From: Thioclava sediminum
GTDB lineage: Bacteria > Pseudomonadota > Alphaproteobacteria > Rhodobacterales > Rhodobacteraceae
Direction: 5' to 3'
Assembly (NCBI RefSeq): GCF_002020355.1
Contig: NZ_MPZV01000001.1
Location: forward strand, 1,178,001-1,242,000
Length of the DNA: 64,000 nt
Under the pieces are notes generated by a model. It was not told the DNA's origin, ran no database searches, and saw only the letters and a program-made list of their open reading frames with translations. The translations under genes were made by a program, and so were the position numbers. Below are positions 10,045 to 18,936 of this stretch, piece after piece; within the stretch, counting starts at the first letter, position 1, and each line of letters begins with the position of its first letter.

Positions 10045-11109
10045 ATGAAGACGATCAAGGGGCCTGCCCTCTTTCTCGCGCAATTCGTGGGCGATGATGC
10101 GCCCTTCAACAGTCTCGACGCGATCTGCGGCTGGGCGGCCGGGCTCGGCTACAAGGGCGTGCAGATCCCGACATGGGACCGCCGCCTGATCGATCTCGAG
10201 CGCGCCGCCAGCTCGCAGGATTACTGCGATGAGATCATCGGCACGGTCGCCGCCCACGGAATGGAGGTGACGGAGCTTTCGACGCATCTGCACGGCCAGC
10301 TCGTAGCTGCACACTCGGTCTATGACGAGCTGCTCGACGGCTTCGCCCCACCCGAGCTGCACGGCAAGCCCGCGGCCCGGCAGGCATGGGCCTGCGAGCA
10401 GGTCCGGCTTGCCGCGCGCGCGTCTCGCCGGATGGGGCTCTCGGCGATGCCCACCTTCTCGGGGGCGCTGGCCTGGCCGTTCCTCTATCCGTTCCCGCAA
10501 CGTCCGCCAGGGCTGATCGAGAGCGCCTTCGACGAGTTGGCCGCGCGCTGGCGCCCCCTGCTCGATGCCTGCGAAGAAAACGGCGTCGATGCCTGTTTCG
10601 AGCTGCATCCCGGTGAGGATCTGCATGACGGGGTCAGCTACGAGATGTTCCTCGACCGAGTGGACAATCACACCCGCGCCAACCTGCTCTACGATCCCTC
10701 GCATTTCGTTCTGCAGCAGCTCGATTATCTCGAGCATCTCGAGATCTACCGCGACCGTATCCGGGCCTTCCACGTCAAGGACGCGGAATTCGTGCCGTCG
10801 GGGCGCCAGGGCGTCTATGGTGGCTACCAGTCCTGGGTGGACCGCGCGGGGCGGTTCCGGTCGCTTGGCGACGGGCAGGTGGATTTCCGGCGGATCTTCT
10901 CGCAGATGGCGGCGCATGACTTCGACGGCTGGGCCGTGCTTGAATGGGAATGCGCGCTCAAGCATCCCGAGGACGGCGCGCGCGAGGGGGCGGAGTTCAT
11001 CGCCCGCCACATCATCCGCGTGACCGATCACGCGTTCGACGATTTCGCAGGCGCGGGCACCGACGAAGGTGCCAATCGCCGTATTCTCGGGCTGGAGGGC
11101 GAGACATGA
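10045..11109 (+). CDS. Sugar phosphate isomerase/epimerase-like TIM-barrel enzyme (second)
   Basis: The 354-residue protein is a longer xylose-isomerase-like barrel. Visible strands include YKGVQIPTWD, VTELSTHLHGQLV, CFELHPGEDLHDG (metal Glu/His), NLLYDPSHFVLQQ (Asp/His) and IRAFHVKDAEF (His/Asp), followed by YQSWVDRAGRFRSLGDGQVDF and a strand with WAVLEWEC. This metal-ligand arrangement is characteristic of the family. An AGGAG site precedes the ATG. Its TGA overlaps the next gene's ATG (ATGA), so it is coupled to a Gfo dehydrogenase. Two barrels plus two Gfo enzymes in one operon suggest sequential oxidation, elimination or isomerisation, and re-reduction of a sugar. Confidence 0.88.
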   Translation: MKTIKGPALFLAQFVGDDAPFNSLDAICGWAAGLGYKGVQIPTWDRRLIDLERAASSQDYCDEIIGTVAAHGMEVTELSTHLHGQLVAAHSVYDELLDGFAPPELHGKPAARQAWACEQVRLAARASRRMGLSAMPTFSGALAWPFLYPFPQRPPGLIESAFDELAARWRPLLDACEENGVDACFELHPGEDLHDGVSYEMFLDRVDNHTRANLLYDPSHFVLQQLDYLEHLEIYRDRIRAFHVKDAEFVPSGRQGVYGGYQSWVDRAGRFRSLGDGQVDFRRIFSQMAAHDFDGWAVLEWECALKHPEDGAREGAEFIARHIIRVTDHAFDDFAGAGTDEGANRRILGLEGET

Positions 11110-12260
11110 ACGAGACGGACGGACATCGCAAACTGCGCCTCGGCATGGTCGGCGGCGGCGAAGGCGCCTTCATCGGTGGCGTTCACCGCATTGCGGCGCG
11201 GCTCGACGACCGGTTCGAGCTGGTCGCGGGGGCGCTTGCTTCCGAGCCTGCGCGCGCGCATCGCTCTGCGGCGGCACTGGAGTTGGACCCCACGCGCAGC
11301 TACGCGGATTTCGAGGTGATGGCGCGAGAAGAAGCGGCGCGGCCCGACGGGATCGAGGTGGTGTCGATCGTGACCCCCAATCATATGCATGCGCCTGTCG
11401 CGACCGCCTTCCTGCGCGCGGGCATTCACGTGATCTGTGACAAGCCGATGACGCGCACGCTCGAAGAGGCGGAGGCGCTGGCCGAAGAGGTGCGCGCCTC
11501 AAACGCGCTCTTCGTGCTCACCCACAACTACACCGGCTACGCGATGGTGCGGCAGGCCCGCGCGATGGTGGAAGCCGGCCAGCTCGGGCGCATCCGGGTC
11601 GTTCAGGTCGAGTATCCGCAGGACTGGCTCACCGAGCCGGTGGGAACGGATGGCGTGAAACAGGCCGTCTGGCGGACCGATCCCGCGCGGGCCGGTGCAG
11701 CGGGTTCGCTTGGCGATATCGGCACCCACGCAATGAACCTCGCGAGCTTTGTCTCGGGGCTCGAGCCGCGCGAGATCTGCGCCGAACTCACCAGTTTCGT
11801 GGCAGGGCGCGCGGTCGATGACGACGTGCAGATGTTGATCCGTTATGCGAGCGGGGCGAAGGGTATGCTCTGGGCCAGCCAGGTCTCCCCGGGCAACGAG
11901 AATGGTCTGAAGCTGCGAATCTATGGCGAGACGGCGGGGCTCGAATGGCTGCAAACCGCGCCTGACAGTTTGCGCGTGTCCCCCTTCGGAGAGCCCCCAT
12001 ATCTCCTGTCTCGGGGCGGACCGGGCCTCACGCCCGAGGTTGCCGAGATGGGCCGTGTTCCGGCCGGCCACCCGGAGGGGTTCCTCGAGGCCTTCGGCAA
12101 CCTCTATAGCGCGGCGGCTGACGCGATCCTGGCCCATGAGCGCGGCGAGCCCAGGCCGCTTGGATTGCTGCCGGGTGTGGCGGATGGCCTAGCCGGGATG
12201 CGCTTCATCTCGGCGGCGTTGCGATCTTCGCAGGCAGGCGGGGTCTGGACAGCGCTTTGA
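11106..12260 (+). CDS. Gfo/Idh/MocA family oxidoreductase (third in region)
   Basis: The 384-residue protein starts at the ATG overlapping the upstream stop. It shows a Rossmann motif (LGMVGGGEGAFIGGVHR, about residues 13-29), the DKPMTR catalytic-lysine motif and the GSLGDIGTHAMNLASFVSG signature. The double-glycine variant GGGEGAF with HRIAARLDD is typical of the subgroup often found beside xylose-isomerase-like proteins. It closes the ABC-transporter operon; a 59-bp inverted-repeat arm starts nine bases after its stop. Predicted role is NAD(P)-linked redox chemistry on an imported sugar derivative; substrate unknown. Confidence 0.9.
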   Translation: MNETDGHRKLRLGMVGGGEGAFIGGVHRIAARLDDRFELVAGALASEPARAHRSAAALELDPTRSYADFEVMAREEAARPDGIEVVSIVTPNHMHAPVATAFLRAGIHVICDKPMTRTLEEAEALAEEVRASNALFVLTHNYTGYAMVRQARAMVEAGQLGRIRVVQVEYPQDWLTEPVGTDGVKQAVWRTDPARAGAAGSLGDIGTHAMNLASFVSGLEPREICAELTSFVAGRAVDDDVQMLIRYASGAKGMLWASQVSPGNENGLKLRIYGETAGLEWLQTAPDSLRVSPFGEPPYLLSRGGPGLTPEVAEMGRVPAGHPEGFLEAFGNLYSAAADAILAHERGEPRPLGLLPGVADGLAGMRFISAALRSSQAGGVWTAL

Positions 12261-12268
12261 GGTATGAA

Positions 12269-12327
12269 TGAATAGCCCCGTGTATCATGGACGCCTTCTT
12301 CGCTAATTTTGAGGCAAGGAGGCCGTG
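12269..12327 (+). repeat. Right arm of the 59-bp inverted repeat; leader of the SLC13-type gene
   Basis: It matches the reverse complement of 2405-2463 with four mismatches. It contains the SLC13 gene's ribosome-binding site (AAGGAGG, 12316-12322) and ends immediately before the ATG at 12328. The arms enclose about 9.8 kb holding lacI, the ABC transporter and the catabolic genes. Confidence 0.85.
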
Positions 12328-14196
12328 ATGACAGCGCCACAAATCACCTTGTTCGCGATTCTCGGCGGAACCCTTTCGTTGTTCTTGTGGGGGAGGTTTC
12401 GCCACGACCTGGTTGCCTTGGCCTCGCTGATGGCCTGCGTCTTGACCGGATTGGTTCCGGCGGATGCGGCGTTTGCGGGGTTTGGTCATCCCGCCGTGAT
12501 TACCGTGGTCTGCGTGCTCATACTAAGTCAGGGTTTACAAAATACCGGGGCGGTGGACTGGCTGGCGCGGGCAGTCCTACCATCCGAGGCGAACCGTCTG
12601 ACCAGCATGACGGCGCTTGTGGCTCTTTCGGCTGTTCTTTCTGGCTTCATGAACAACGTCGGAGCGCTGGCGCTTCTCATGCCGATCGCGATCCGGCTCG
12701 CCGGGCGGCTGGACCTGACACCTGGGCAGATGCTGATGCCCCTGGCCTTTGGCACGATCCTCGGCGGCATGACCACGCTGGTCGGCACACCGCCTAACCT
12801 GATCGTCTCGGGTTTTCGCGCCGAAGCCGGATTGGGGCAGTTCGGTATGTTCGATTATGCCCCCGTAGGTGTGGCGGTCGCCTTCGTCGGCGTGGCTTTC
12901 ATCGCGCTTCTGGGATGGCGCATCGTGCCTGCGCGCAAACCGATGAGCACGGCGGGTTTCGACACTGGCAGCTATCTGACCGAGGTTCGCGTGCCGGATA
13001 AAAGTAAGGCCGTGGGACTGACCCTGCGCAAGTTCGAACGCGGGATTGAAAAAAGCGGCGCGCAGATCATCGGACTAATCCGCAACGAGGTGCGGATGAC
13101 CGCGCCACATGGCGGGCGGCGCATACAGGCGGATGACATTCTGATCCTGGAGGCCGAGGCTCAAGAGCTGGCCGAAGTGTTGTCGGCCTTCGGCATCACG
13201 CTTGAAGAGGAGGAGAGCGGATCGGCGCGAGCGGAAAGGAAAGCCGGAGAGACAACACCGCAGACTGAAAACGACGAAGCCGAGAGCAACAAGTCCGCCG
13301 AGGACACCGATGCAGCGACGAAGCCTTCGGACCGCGACGAGGATATCGTGTTACGCGAATTCGCGGTGCTGCCGGGCTCAACGATCGTCGGGCAGTCCGC
13401 GACAGACCTGCGGCTGCGGACTCGCTACGGGCTCAACCTTCTGGCTGTGTCACGCGAAGGACGTTCGCCGCGCGTGCGGCTGCGCACATTGAAACTGAAA
13501 TCCGGCGATCTGCTGATGATGCAGGGCCCCGCTGAGATCATGGCAGATTTCATGAATGAGACCGGATGCGTGCCCCTGGGAGAGCGCGAATTGCATCTTC
13601 CCAACGCGCGGATGGCGATCATCGCCAGCGCGCTCTTGCTTGGCTCTATCGGAATTGCCACCTTCGGCCTGCTGCCGGCATCCGTGGCCTTTACCTTGGG
13701 AGTTCTGGGCTCGATGCTGCTGCGAACCGTGCCGCCCAGGCAGGTCTACACAGCCATCGACTGGCCTGTCATCGTCCTGCTGGGATCGCTGATCCCGGTG
13801 GCTGGCGCGATGCAGACCACCGGTGCGGCAGATGTTCTGGCGCGTTTCTTGGTCGAAACTGTTGCGCGCGGGAACGCCATCGCGGCTCTGGCGGCAATCC
13901 TGATCACTACGATGTTCCTCTCCGATTTGATGAATAATGCGGCCACGGCAGCAGTTCTCAGTCCAATTGCCCTTGGCATTGCAGCGTCGCTACAAGTGAA
14001 CCCTGACAGTTTCCTGATGGCCGTGGCGATCGGCGCGTCTTGTGCTTTCCTCACGCCAATCGGGCATCAGAACAACACACTCATCCTCGGGTCGGGCGGT
14101 TTTCGCTTCGGCGACTACTGGAAGCTTGGGCTGCCGCTCGAGGTGATCGTCGTTGCCGTAAGCTTGCCGCTGCTGCTGATCGTTTGGCCGCTTTAG
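12328..14196 (+). CDS. SLC13/DASS-type permease with two RCK_C (TrkA-C) domains
   Basis: The 622-residue membrane protein has two homologous hydrophobic halves. Each carries an SLC13-type hairpin motif: MNNVGALALLMPIAI and GTPPNLIVSG in the first, MNNAATAAVLSPIA and TPIGHQNNTLILG in the second. Between them (about residues 215-410) are two RCK_C-like cytoplasmic domains separated by an acidic linker (roughly residues 290-335). This is the layout of YfbS/SLC13 transporters. Family members move dicarboxylates, sulfate or similar anions with sodium. AAGGAGG lies five bases before the ATG. It stands alone between the sugar operon and the integrase island. The substrate cannot be deduced. Confidence 0.88.
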   Translation: MTAPQITLFAILGGTLSLFLWGRFRHDLVALASLMACVLTGLVPADAAFAGFGHPAVITVVCVLILSQGLQNTGAVDWLARAVLPSEANRLTSMTALVALSAVLSGFMNNVGALALLMPIAIRLAGRLDLTPGQMLMPLAFGTILGGMTTLVGTPPNLIVSGFRAEAGLGQFGMFDYAPVGVAVAFVGVAFIALLGWRIVPARKPMSTAGFDTGSYLTEVRVPDKSKAVGLTLRKFERGIEKSGAQIIGLIRNEVRMTAPHGGRRIQADDILILEAEAQELAEVLSAFGITLEEEESGSARAERKAGETTPQTENDEAESNKSAEDTDAATKPSDRDEDIVLREFAVLPGSTIVGQSATDLRLRTRYGLNLLAVSREGRSPRVRLRTLKLKSGDLLMMQGPAEIMADFMNETGCVPLGERELHLPNARMAIIASALLLGSIGIATFGLLPASVAFTLGVLGSMLLRTVPPRQVYTAIDWPVIVLLGSLIPVAGAMQTTGAADVLARFLVETVARGNAIAALAAILITTMFLSDLMNNAATAAVLSPIALGIAASLQVNPDSFLMAVAIGASCAFLTPIGHQNNTLILGSGGFRFGDYWKLGLPLEVIVVAVSLPLLLIVWPL

Positions 14197-14274
14197 GCTC
14201 CAGCGAAGGCACGCCCTGACCGGCAGGCCTCCAGAACATCGCCATCGGCCCGACACTGTCGGCCAGCCGACACA

Positions 14275-14298
14275 CTCAGGCTCATTGCGCCCGGCGGG
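14275..14298 (+). repeat. 24-bp element repeated at 17592-17615
   Basis: The two 24-bp copies differ at three positions and are in the same orientation on either side of the integrase gene. Translated similarity extends beyond the DNA match (PADTLRLIAPGG against PAGTLKLIAPGG). They could be relics of a duplicated gene end or integration-site remnants; neither is proven. Confidence 0.4.
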
Positions 14299-14409
14299 CA
14301 CACTTCTGGCTTTTACACGGGTGGCCGCAACAGTGTCTTCGTTGTGTTAACGGGCTATTTACTCTCAACTTGTTAGCGTGCCCACTCGTGCAGTTGCTAG
14401 GAGAATGCA

Positions 14410-14583
14410 ATGAAAGACCCGACCCAAGCAGACACGGCAGAAGCCGTTCTGCTCGACTATGTCGAGCGATATGGCTTAACGGACAGGGCACGAAGATACT
14501 TCCTCAACCTTGACCAAGAGGAAGTAACCCATGGATCACGCCCCGAAGCTCGACACCCTCGAGACGATCAAAGCTCTTCCTGA
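14410..14583 (+). CDS. Small protein overlapping the integrase start
   Basis: A 57-codon frame begins MKDPTQADTAEAVLLDYVER and has an AGGAG site eight bases upstream of its ATG. It ends 53 bases inside the integrase gene in another frame. The first 40 residues look protein-like (amphipathic, charged); the last 17 lie over the integrase and may simply run through. It may be a translational-coupling leader or a small regulator of the recombinase. I do not recognise a family, and it may not be real. Confidence 0.35.
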   Translation: MKDPTQADTAEAVLLDYVERYGLTDRARRYFLNLDQEEVTHGSRPEARHPRDDQSSS

Positions 14584-15946
14584 AAGACGGGAGCCCTATT
14601 GGAACATTCTCGAATATTGCCGTCACATTGGCCTCGAGAAAAAACCAGCCAAGCCCCTTCATTGGGTCGCTCGGATCCGCAAGAAGGATGGCCGCTATAG
14701 GCAGCGGCGGCTCGGACCCGCAGTTTCGGAAAACTCACAGGGCCTTTCCTACGAAGCGGCGATTGCGCTCGCGCGCGCCTGGTTCGCCGAGCAGGAATTG
14801 CAGGGCATCGCCTCTGCGAGCTATCCGGTGGGAACCACACAGCATCTGCGATATTCGAAGAGCGAAACTGGCTTCACAGTTGGCGACGCCCTGATCGACT
14901 ACGTGGAGTGGAAACGGATCGCTGCGACCCAAACCACCTTTGAGACACTGGTCGCATTGATCAACTTTCATATCCTACCGCGCCTCGGATCAGTTCAGCT
15001 CGATGAACTGACCGGCAACACAATCACCAATTTCTGTCGTGCCATCCTTGAGACGCCACCCAAGCGGGGGAACCAGGCGCTCAAGGCAAGGGTAAAGATT
15101 GAAAGCCTCGACCCGGATGCATTGCGCCGCCGGAAAGGAACACTGAACACACTGCTGGGGATCTTGCGAATTGCCATGCAGATGGCATGGGAGAACGGCC
15201 ACACCGCCTCAGAACGCTCTTGGCGCTGCATCCACCGCGTCCCGAATTTGGAAGTGCCTCGCCAGATTTTCCTTACCCGCGCACAGTGTCGCGAGCTGAT
15301 CGCCGCATGCCGCCCGGATCTCGCGGACTTGGTGCGCGCAGCCCTTTACACGGGCTGTCGCGTGTCCGAGCTTTCAGCGCTTCGTGTGTGCGATGTCGGC
15401 AAAGACATCTTTGGTATTTACGTCTCCTCCCCCAAGGGCTGGCGACCACGCTATGTGTATCTGCCCGAGGAAGGGATGCGATTTTTCTTGGCCAAATGCG
15501 CCGGGAAAGCAGACGATGACATCGTCTTTCGCACCGGCGCAGGCCAGATCTGGAAAACCCGTCACAAGCATCTCTTCAAAGCAGCTGTCGAGAAGGCCGG
15601 GCTACCACATGAATTCGTGTTCCACGGGTTGCGGCACACTTATGCCAGCCAGCTTGTGCAAGCCGGCGCGCCGCTTGCCATAGTTGCGCGCCAACTCGGC
15701 CACGCGAACACGGACACGGTGAGCCGGACTTACGGCCATCTTTCCTGCGAAAGCATCGAGCGTGAACTCGCTCTACGATTTGCCGCGTTAGAAGATCAGC
15801 CTCGCGAATATGACGTGCGAATGCGCTCTTTGAGGAAATCTTTGCAAGCCCTGCCCCCCGTGATCCCCGCCTCTTCGTGGCCGCGGAGCAATTTCGCACT
15901 GTGCCGAGGTGACGAACTTCAGTTTGTCAGCCGCAGAGGAGCCTGA
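14531..15946 (+). CDS. Tyrosine-type site-specific recombinase/integrase
   Basis: The 471-residue protein has an N-terminal DNA-binding region and a SAM-like core-binding domain (about residues 115-235). The C-terminal catalytic domain shows the tyrosine-recombinase residues: Arg in YTGCRVSELSALRV (about residue 277), HxxR in FHGLRHTYASQLV (about residues 364-367), His in LGHANTDTVSRTYGHL (about 390) and the nucleophile Tyr in that same segment (about 400). A GAGGAAG ribosome site precedes the ATG. It marks the left side of an accessory island reaching to about 30.3 kb. No tRNA or clear attachment site is visible next to it. The 50-residue tail after the tyrosine is longer than usual. Confidence 0.94.
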   Translation: MDHAPKLDTLETIKALPERREPYWNILEYCRHIGLEKKPAKPLHWVARIRKKDGRYRQRRLGPAVSENSQGLSYEAAIALARAWFAEQELQGIASASYPVGTTQHLRYSKSETGFTVGDALIDYVEWKRIAATQTTFETLVALINFHILPRLGSVQLDELTGNTITNFCRAILETPPKRGNQALKARVKIESLDPDALRRRKGTLNTLLGILRIAMQMAWENGHTASERSWRCIHRVPNLEVPRQIFLTRAQCRELIAACRPDLADLVRAALYTGCRVSELSALRVCDVGKDIFGIYVSSPKGWRPRYVYLPEEGMRFFLAKCAGKADDDIVFRTGAGQIWKTRHKHLFKAAVEKAGLPHEFVFHGLRHTYASQLVQAGAPLAIVARQLGHANTDTVSRTYGHLSCESIERELALRFAALEDQPREYDVRMRSLRKSLQALPPVIPASSWPRSNFALCRGDELQFVSRRGA

Positions 15947-16288
15947 AGCATTCGCGGTCTTAGTGCGGAGAACGCTTGCTAAAATACTCAGCCGCCATTT
16001 TCTGGAAAACGTGACACATGCATTAAAGCCTCACTTAGATCACAGCTCGGACCGAATTTAGAATGGGAAACGACATCCGAAACCCGCCGCGACCAGAAGT
16101 TATACCTACTCGAAAGTTCTGTTCGCGAGAGTGAGCAGACCTGCGTTCTATTTCAGCAATTGGGCATCAATCCCGCATGGTCGCTGCGCCGAGGACCGAA
16201 TGCGCGGCAAACGCTGTGTCGCGATTGCGCTAGAGACGCTGAGGCACGCGACCACCGTTACCCCTTGCGTAAATTTCGCCCCCCCGCG
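15947..16288. other. Intergenic stretch behind the integrase, no gene seen
   Basis: This is moderately AT-rich DNA without a convincing frame on either strand. It separates the integrase from a leftward membrane-protein gene. Confidence 0.5.
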
Positions 16289-16801
16289 CTATCGCTGAGG
16301 CTCTCTCGACGCGAAACGAGAGATAACACCTCGTCGAAATCGTCGCACCCTCGGTCGAAGCACGCCCTCGGTAGCCTCCAGATAAACTGCCAGCCCAAAG
16401 ACAAGCAACGAGGCGATCAACGCTGTCTCGCGTTGCACCGCGCTCTCCCAAACGTAGGAAAGATCCTCAAAATACATAAGTGTTGCCGCAACGACGAGGA
16501 CGCCAGACATCACAAAATATCCGTGAGGCGACACGACAAGCATGAACAGCGAGAGCCCGAGAAAACCACCACAGACACCGATCAGATAGCAGACAAATTC
16601 CCGAAAAGAAGATCCATCGGGGGCATGAATGAGCCCCCAGGTGAGTAGAGCGCCCAACATCGAAAAACAAAAAATAACTAAACACGCAGCGGCTATGGTC
16701 AACTTTCGCCGCAACGCGAGCGCCAAGAGGGAAAGAGTTACGACGAGAAGAACAGCTTCTAAACCGACCATGGGCGGGCTTGTAAGACCTAAACCATTCA
16801 A
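16289..16801 (-). CDS. Hypothetical multi-pass membrane protein
   Basis: The 170-residue product is almost entirely hydrophobic helices: about residues 10-28, 33-55, 65-88, 92-108 and 125-140. A basic arginine-rich tail follows (RPRVRRFRRGVISRFASR). The start is uncertain: a TTG at 16801 or an ATG at 16771, both with weak ribosome sites. The topology suggests a five-helix inner-membrane protein with a cytoplasmic basic end. I do not recognise the family. It is an orphan in the integrase island, so it may be mobile-element cargo. Confidence 0.6.
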   Translation of the reverse strand: MNGLGLTSPPMVGLEAVLLVVTLSLLALALRRKLTIAAACLVIFCFSMLGALLTWGLIHAPDGSSFREFVCYLIGVCGGFLGLSLFMLVVSPHGYFVMSGVLVVAATLMYFEDLSYVWESAVQRETALIASLLVFGLAVYLEATEGVLRPRVRRFRRGVISRFASREPQR

Positions 16802-16850
16802 GTTTTCACCCTCTAAGCTTCGCTAACGCAGCGCCGTTCTTGAGACCAAC

Positions 16851-17045
16851 TCACCGCGTGATCAGCACAACCCCTACGAAAATCGCAAAGATCAGCAGGA
16901 AGCCCCACACGCCGGACCGGTTCAGGAGAGGCGCGCTCCGACCGCAAGCCCCACATCGGCTTGCTCCGAAACGCATCCGATGCGAACAAGACTCGCATGT
17001 AAAAATTCGCAGCGACCGGCCTTTGGCTTTTTGAAATTCACGCAT
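16851..17045 (-). CDS. Small zinc-ribbon membrane protein
   Basis: The 64-residue protein has a basic N-terminus and two CxxC pairs (TCESCSHRMRFGASRCGACG; cysteines at about 17, 20, 31 and 34) that would form one zinc ribbon. A single transmembrane helix follows at about residues 47-62 (VWGFLLIFAIFVGVVL). This architecture is common in tiny bacterial zinc-ribbon proteins of unknown job. It sits 50 bases upstream of the five-helix membrane gene on the same strand, so the two may be co-transcribed. Confidence 0.6.
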   Translation of the reverse strand: MREFQKAKGRSLRIFTCESCSHRMRFGASRCGACGRSAPLLNRSGVWGFLLIFAIFVGVVLITR

Positions 17046-17810
17046 TGATATATCTGAAATGTACGAACGAGGTGTTGTTAGTAGATTTTATGAACGTTGA
17101 ACGCCTCGAAACGCAGAAACTTTCGCTGTGCGAGAGGCGCCGAAGCAGTCGAAGGTCACTTCCCGAGAGGTTAATGCAGGCTTTCTAAGAAATAGCAAAA
17201 GTAATTTAAATTTTCACACCCAGCAACGCGACCTCACCACCTTGAGTTGCATTTCAATAAGCCACACATCGCCGCGCAATTATTGCGTGCATAAAATTTT
17301 CGGAACTTGGGTGCTCGGTGTCTGATTATCGCAAATTGCAATTACGTCACATAAATCGATTCGTCTGTGACATGTTTGCGGAAGAGCTTGGCCGCCTCAA
17401 AGAGACATTGCGAAGCAGCGCGCGTCGTAGAGCCCCGGCCTTCCACCTGTAGGCATCGTTGCTCTAATCGCTCACAGGACCGACTGCGAGGATCCCCGTT
17501 CTCTCCAAGGCCGGAAGCCTCCCGTATCTTGCAGAAAATCCGAGCAGGCGTCGGGTTCACCGGCTACATGACTGGGGAGCCTGCCGGCACGCTCAAGCTC
17601 ATCGCGCCCGGCGGAGGCGCCTGCGGCTTCCACATGGCGCCGAGCTCTAGATCGACAAGGAACACGCGGCTCGCGCGTATCGCGAATACTCGTCGGGTGA
17701 TCGAAGCAGTTCGGGAGAGCATCGAAACGACTGCGGCCCGCTGGATACCTGCGAGAGGGGCCCTCCTTAGAGGTCGAAATGCCCCGCTTTTAATGTGATC
17801 AGCATCGCTT
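17046..17810. other. Intergenic region with decayed coding traces
   Basis: The first 300 bases are AT-rich without a gene. The part near 17550-17800 carries one strand-open frame including PAGTLKLIAPGGGACGFH, similar to a short stretch read just after the SLC13 gene (14263-14316). No ribosome site or complete gene is visible, so I read it as a relic. Confidence 0.4.
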
Positions 17811-18035
17811 TCAGGTCGCGCCACTCGAAGGATCATCCCACTCGTCGCCATCTTCATCTGCCTTTTCGCCAAAATAGGCGTCGCCGGACAGAGGCTGCTC
17901 GTTGAACCACCGAATATCTTCAGCACTCAGGCTCGCCACATCGGTAATATACCGGCGCTCACGCATCACAATCCAGAAGGCCGCCACAGCGAACACGCCC
18001 ATCAGGATCATACCGGCTGTCACATTCCAGTCCAT
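17811..18035 (-). CDS. Small single-helix membrane protein, paralogue of the 29670-29879 product
   Basis: The 74-residue protein has one N-terminal transmembrane helix (about residues 5-23). A basic patch (RERR) and a conserved-looking cytoplasmic tail follow: LSAEDIRWFNEQPLSGDAYF, then an acidic end. The tail matches the small protein at the other side of the island (LTEEEVQWLKSQPISDDAYF) in spacing and key residues (W, QP, DAYF). Two separated copies in the same island imply a retained function. The family is unknown to me; an anti-sigma-like, tethering or immunity-type role would be guesswork. Confidence 0.65.
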   Translation of the reverse strand: MDWNVTAGMILMGVFAVAAFWIVMRERRYITDVASLSAEDIRWFNEQPLSGDAYFGEKADEDGDEWDDPSSGAT

Positions 18036-18336
18036 ACCGCGCTCCTTCCGTCGAAATTAGACCGGATAGGGCTAAATAAGTCAAACTGGCCCGAAATCAT
18101 TCCTTCACCAGAACCGCCTCTGAGAAGAAGCGTAGGGAGGCCGATGCTTGTCGCAGTTGTCGCCGCAGCGCTGAGGGCAGATCACCTCCCCGTGTCGGCA
18201 CGTCTGCGACAACCGCGATAGCCGCTCACGAGGAGCGCGCCGGTGCGCATCTCAAATACGCGCAGCCAGCGCCTCCAATCAAACGAGACAAAGCACGGGC
18301 TTTCAGGCTATAATAAAGCGTTAAGGAGGGCACCGC
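18036..18336. other. Divergent intergenic region, no gene seen
   Basis: It should hold the promoters for the leftward small membrane gene and the rightward pair at 18337-18892. No clear operator or hairpin stands out. Confidence 0.4.
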
Positions 18337-18531
18337 ATGGAAGATCTTTTCAGGAAACGACAAGAAGAGAAGGCGCGAAGCCGCGCGAAGGATGAAGAGC
18401 GCCTGGCGAGAGGCGAGGTCAGCCCCAGCGAGTTGCAGCATCAGAATTTAGTATTCAAGAAAGTCCGAGCCGACCGGGTCGGCTTCGTGAAGAGCCGCGA
18501 GCCAAAATCCATCAAGTTCCTCAGCCTTTGA
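18337..18531 (+). CDS. Small charged hypothetical protein
   Basis: The 64-residue protein is rich in lysine, arginine and glutamate (MEDLFRKRQEEKARSRAKDE), predicting a helical N-terminus. The second half contains FKKVRADRVGFVKSREPK. A strong TAAGGAGGG site precedes the ATG. Its stop is seven bases before the next gene, so they form a two-gene unit. I do not recognise it; a nucleic-acid-binding role would fit the charge but is unsupported. Confidence 0.6.
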   Translation: MEDLFRKRQEEKARSRAKDEERLARGEVSPSELQHQNLVFKKVRADRVGFVKSREPKSIKFLSL

Positions 18532-18538
18532 GCCTACT

Positions 18539-18892
18539 ATGTCTATCGATCAGGAACTGGCGGGAGCGAGAGATCAACGCTCAAGGATCCTCGGCGAGCT
18601 GGAGGCACTGCTGCGAGCAGGCAATCCAGACCTCAACCTCTTCGTCTCGGCCCGCGCCCATTATGGCGAGGCTGGCTTGGCCCATCTCCATCTCTATGGG
18701 GTCGAGGGCGACCGCGAACGTAAATCCCGGCTGATGAAATTTGCGACAGCGTGGCTTCTGGAACGCGGCATATCGATCGAGCTTCAGGAAGGACACGACG
18801 TCTACGACATTCGTCCATGGCGCGAGGCCCAGGGGGGCAGATCTCAAGATATGGGATCTCTGGACGAGCTGGACGAGCTGGACGAGATCTGA
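18539..18892 (+). CDS. Hypothetical protein with C-terminal DEL repeats
   Basis: The 117-residue protein starts with a helix (MSIDQELAGARDQRSRILGELEALL) and has a mixed alpha/beta middle (FVSARAHYGEAGLAHLHLYG). It ends in a run of three near-identical acidic triplets (DELDELDELDEI) encoded by tandem GACGAGCTG units, a likely slippage-prone repeat. It follows the small charged protein by seven bases. No family is recognised. The acidic tail may be a protein-interaction tag. Confidence 0.6.
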   Translation: MSIDQELAGARDQRSRILGELEALLRAGNPDLNLFVSARAHYGEAGLAHLHLYGVEGDRERKSRLMKFATAWLLERGISIELQEGHDVYDIRPWREAQGGRSQDMGSLDELDELDEI

Positions 18893-18936
18893 AAGCGCTC
18901 GAACCTAGGTCGGCAGAAGAGAAACTGCGGGTGACA

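Noticed and set aside
8343-10109. 588-codon open frame on the minus strand
   Set aside because: It runs antisense across a TIM-barrel and a Gfo gene with full motifs on the plus strand; it is a high-G+C shadow without protein motifs.
14197-14530. tRNA gene as integration target beside the integrase
   Set aside because: I found no cloverleaf or CCA-ending sequence there; the island does not visibly use a tRNA target.
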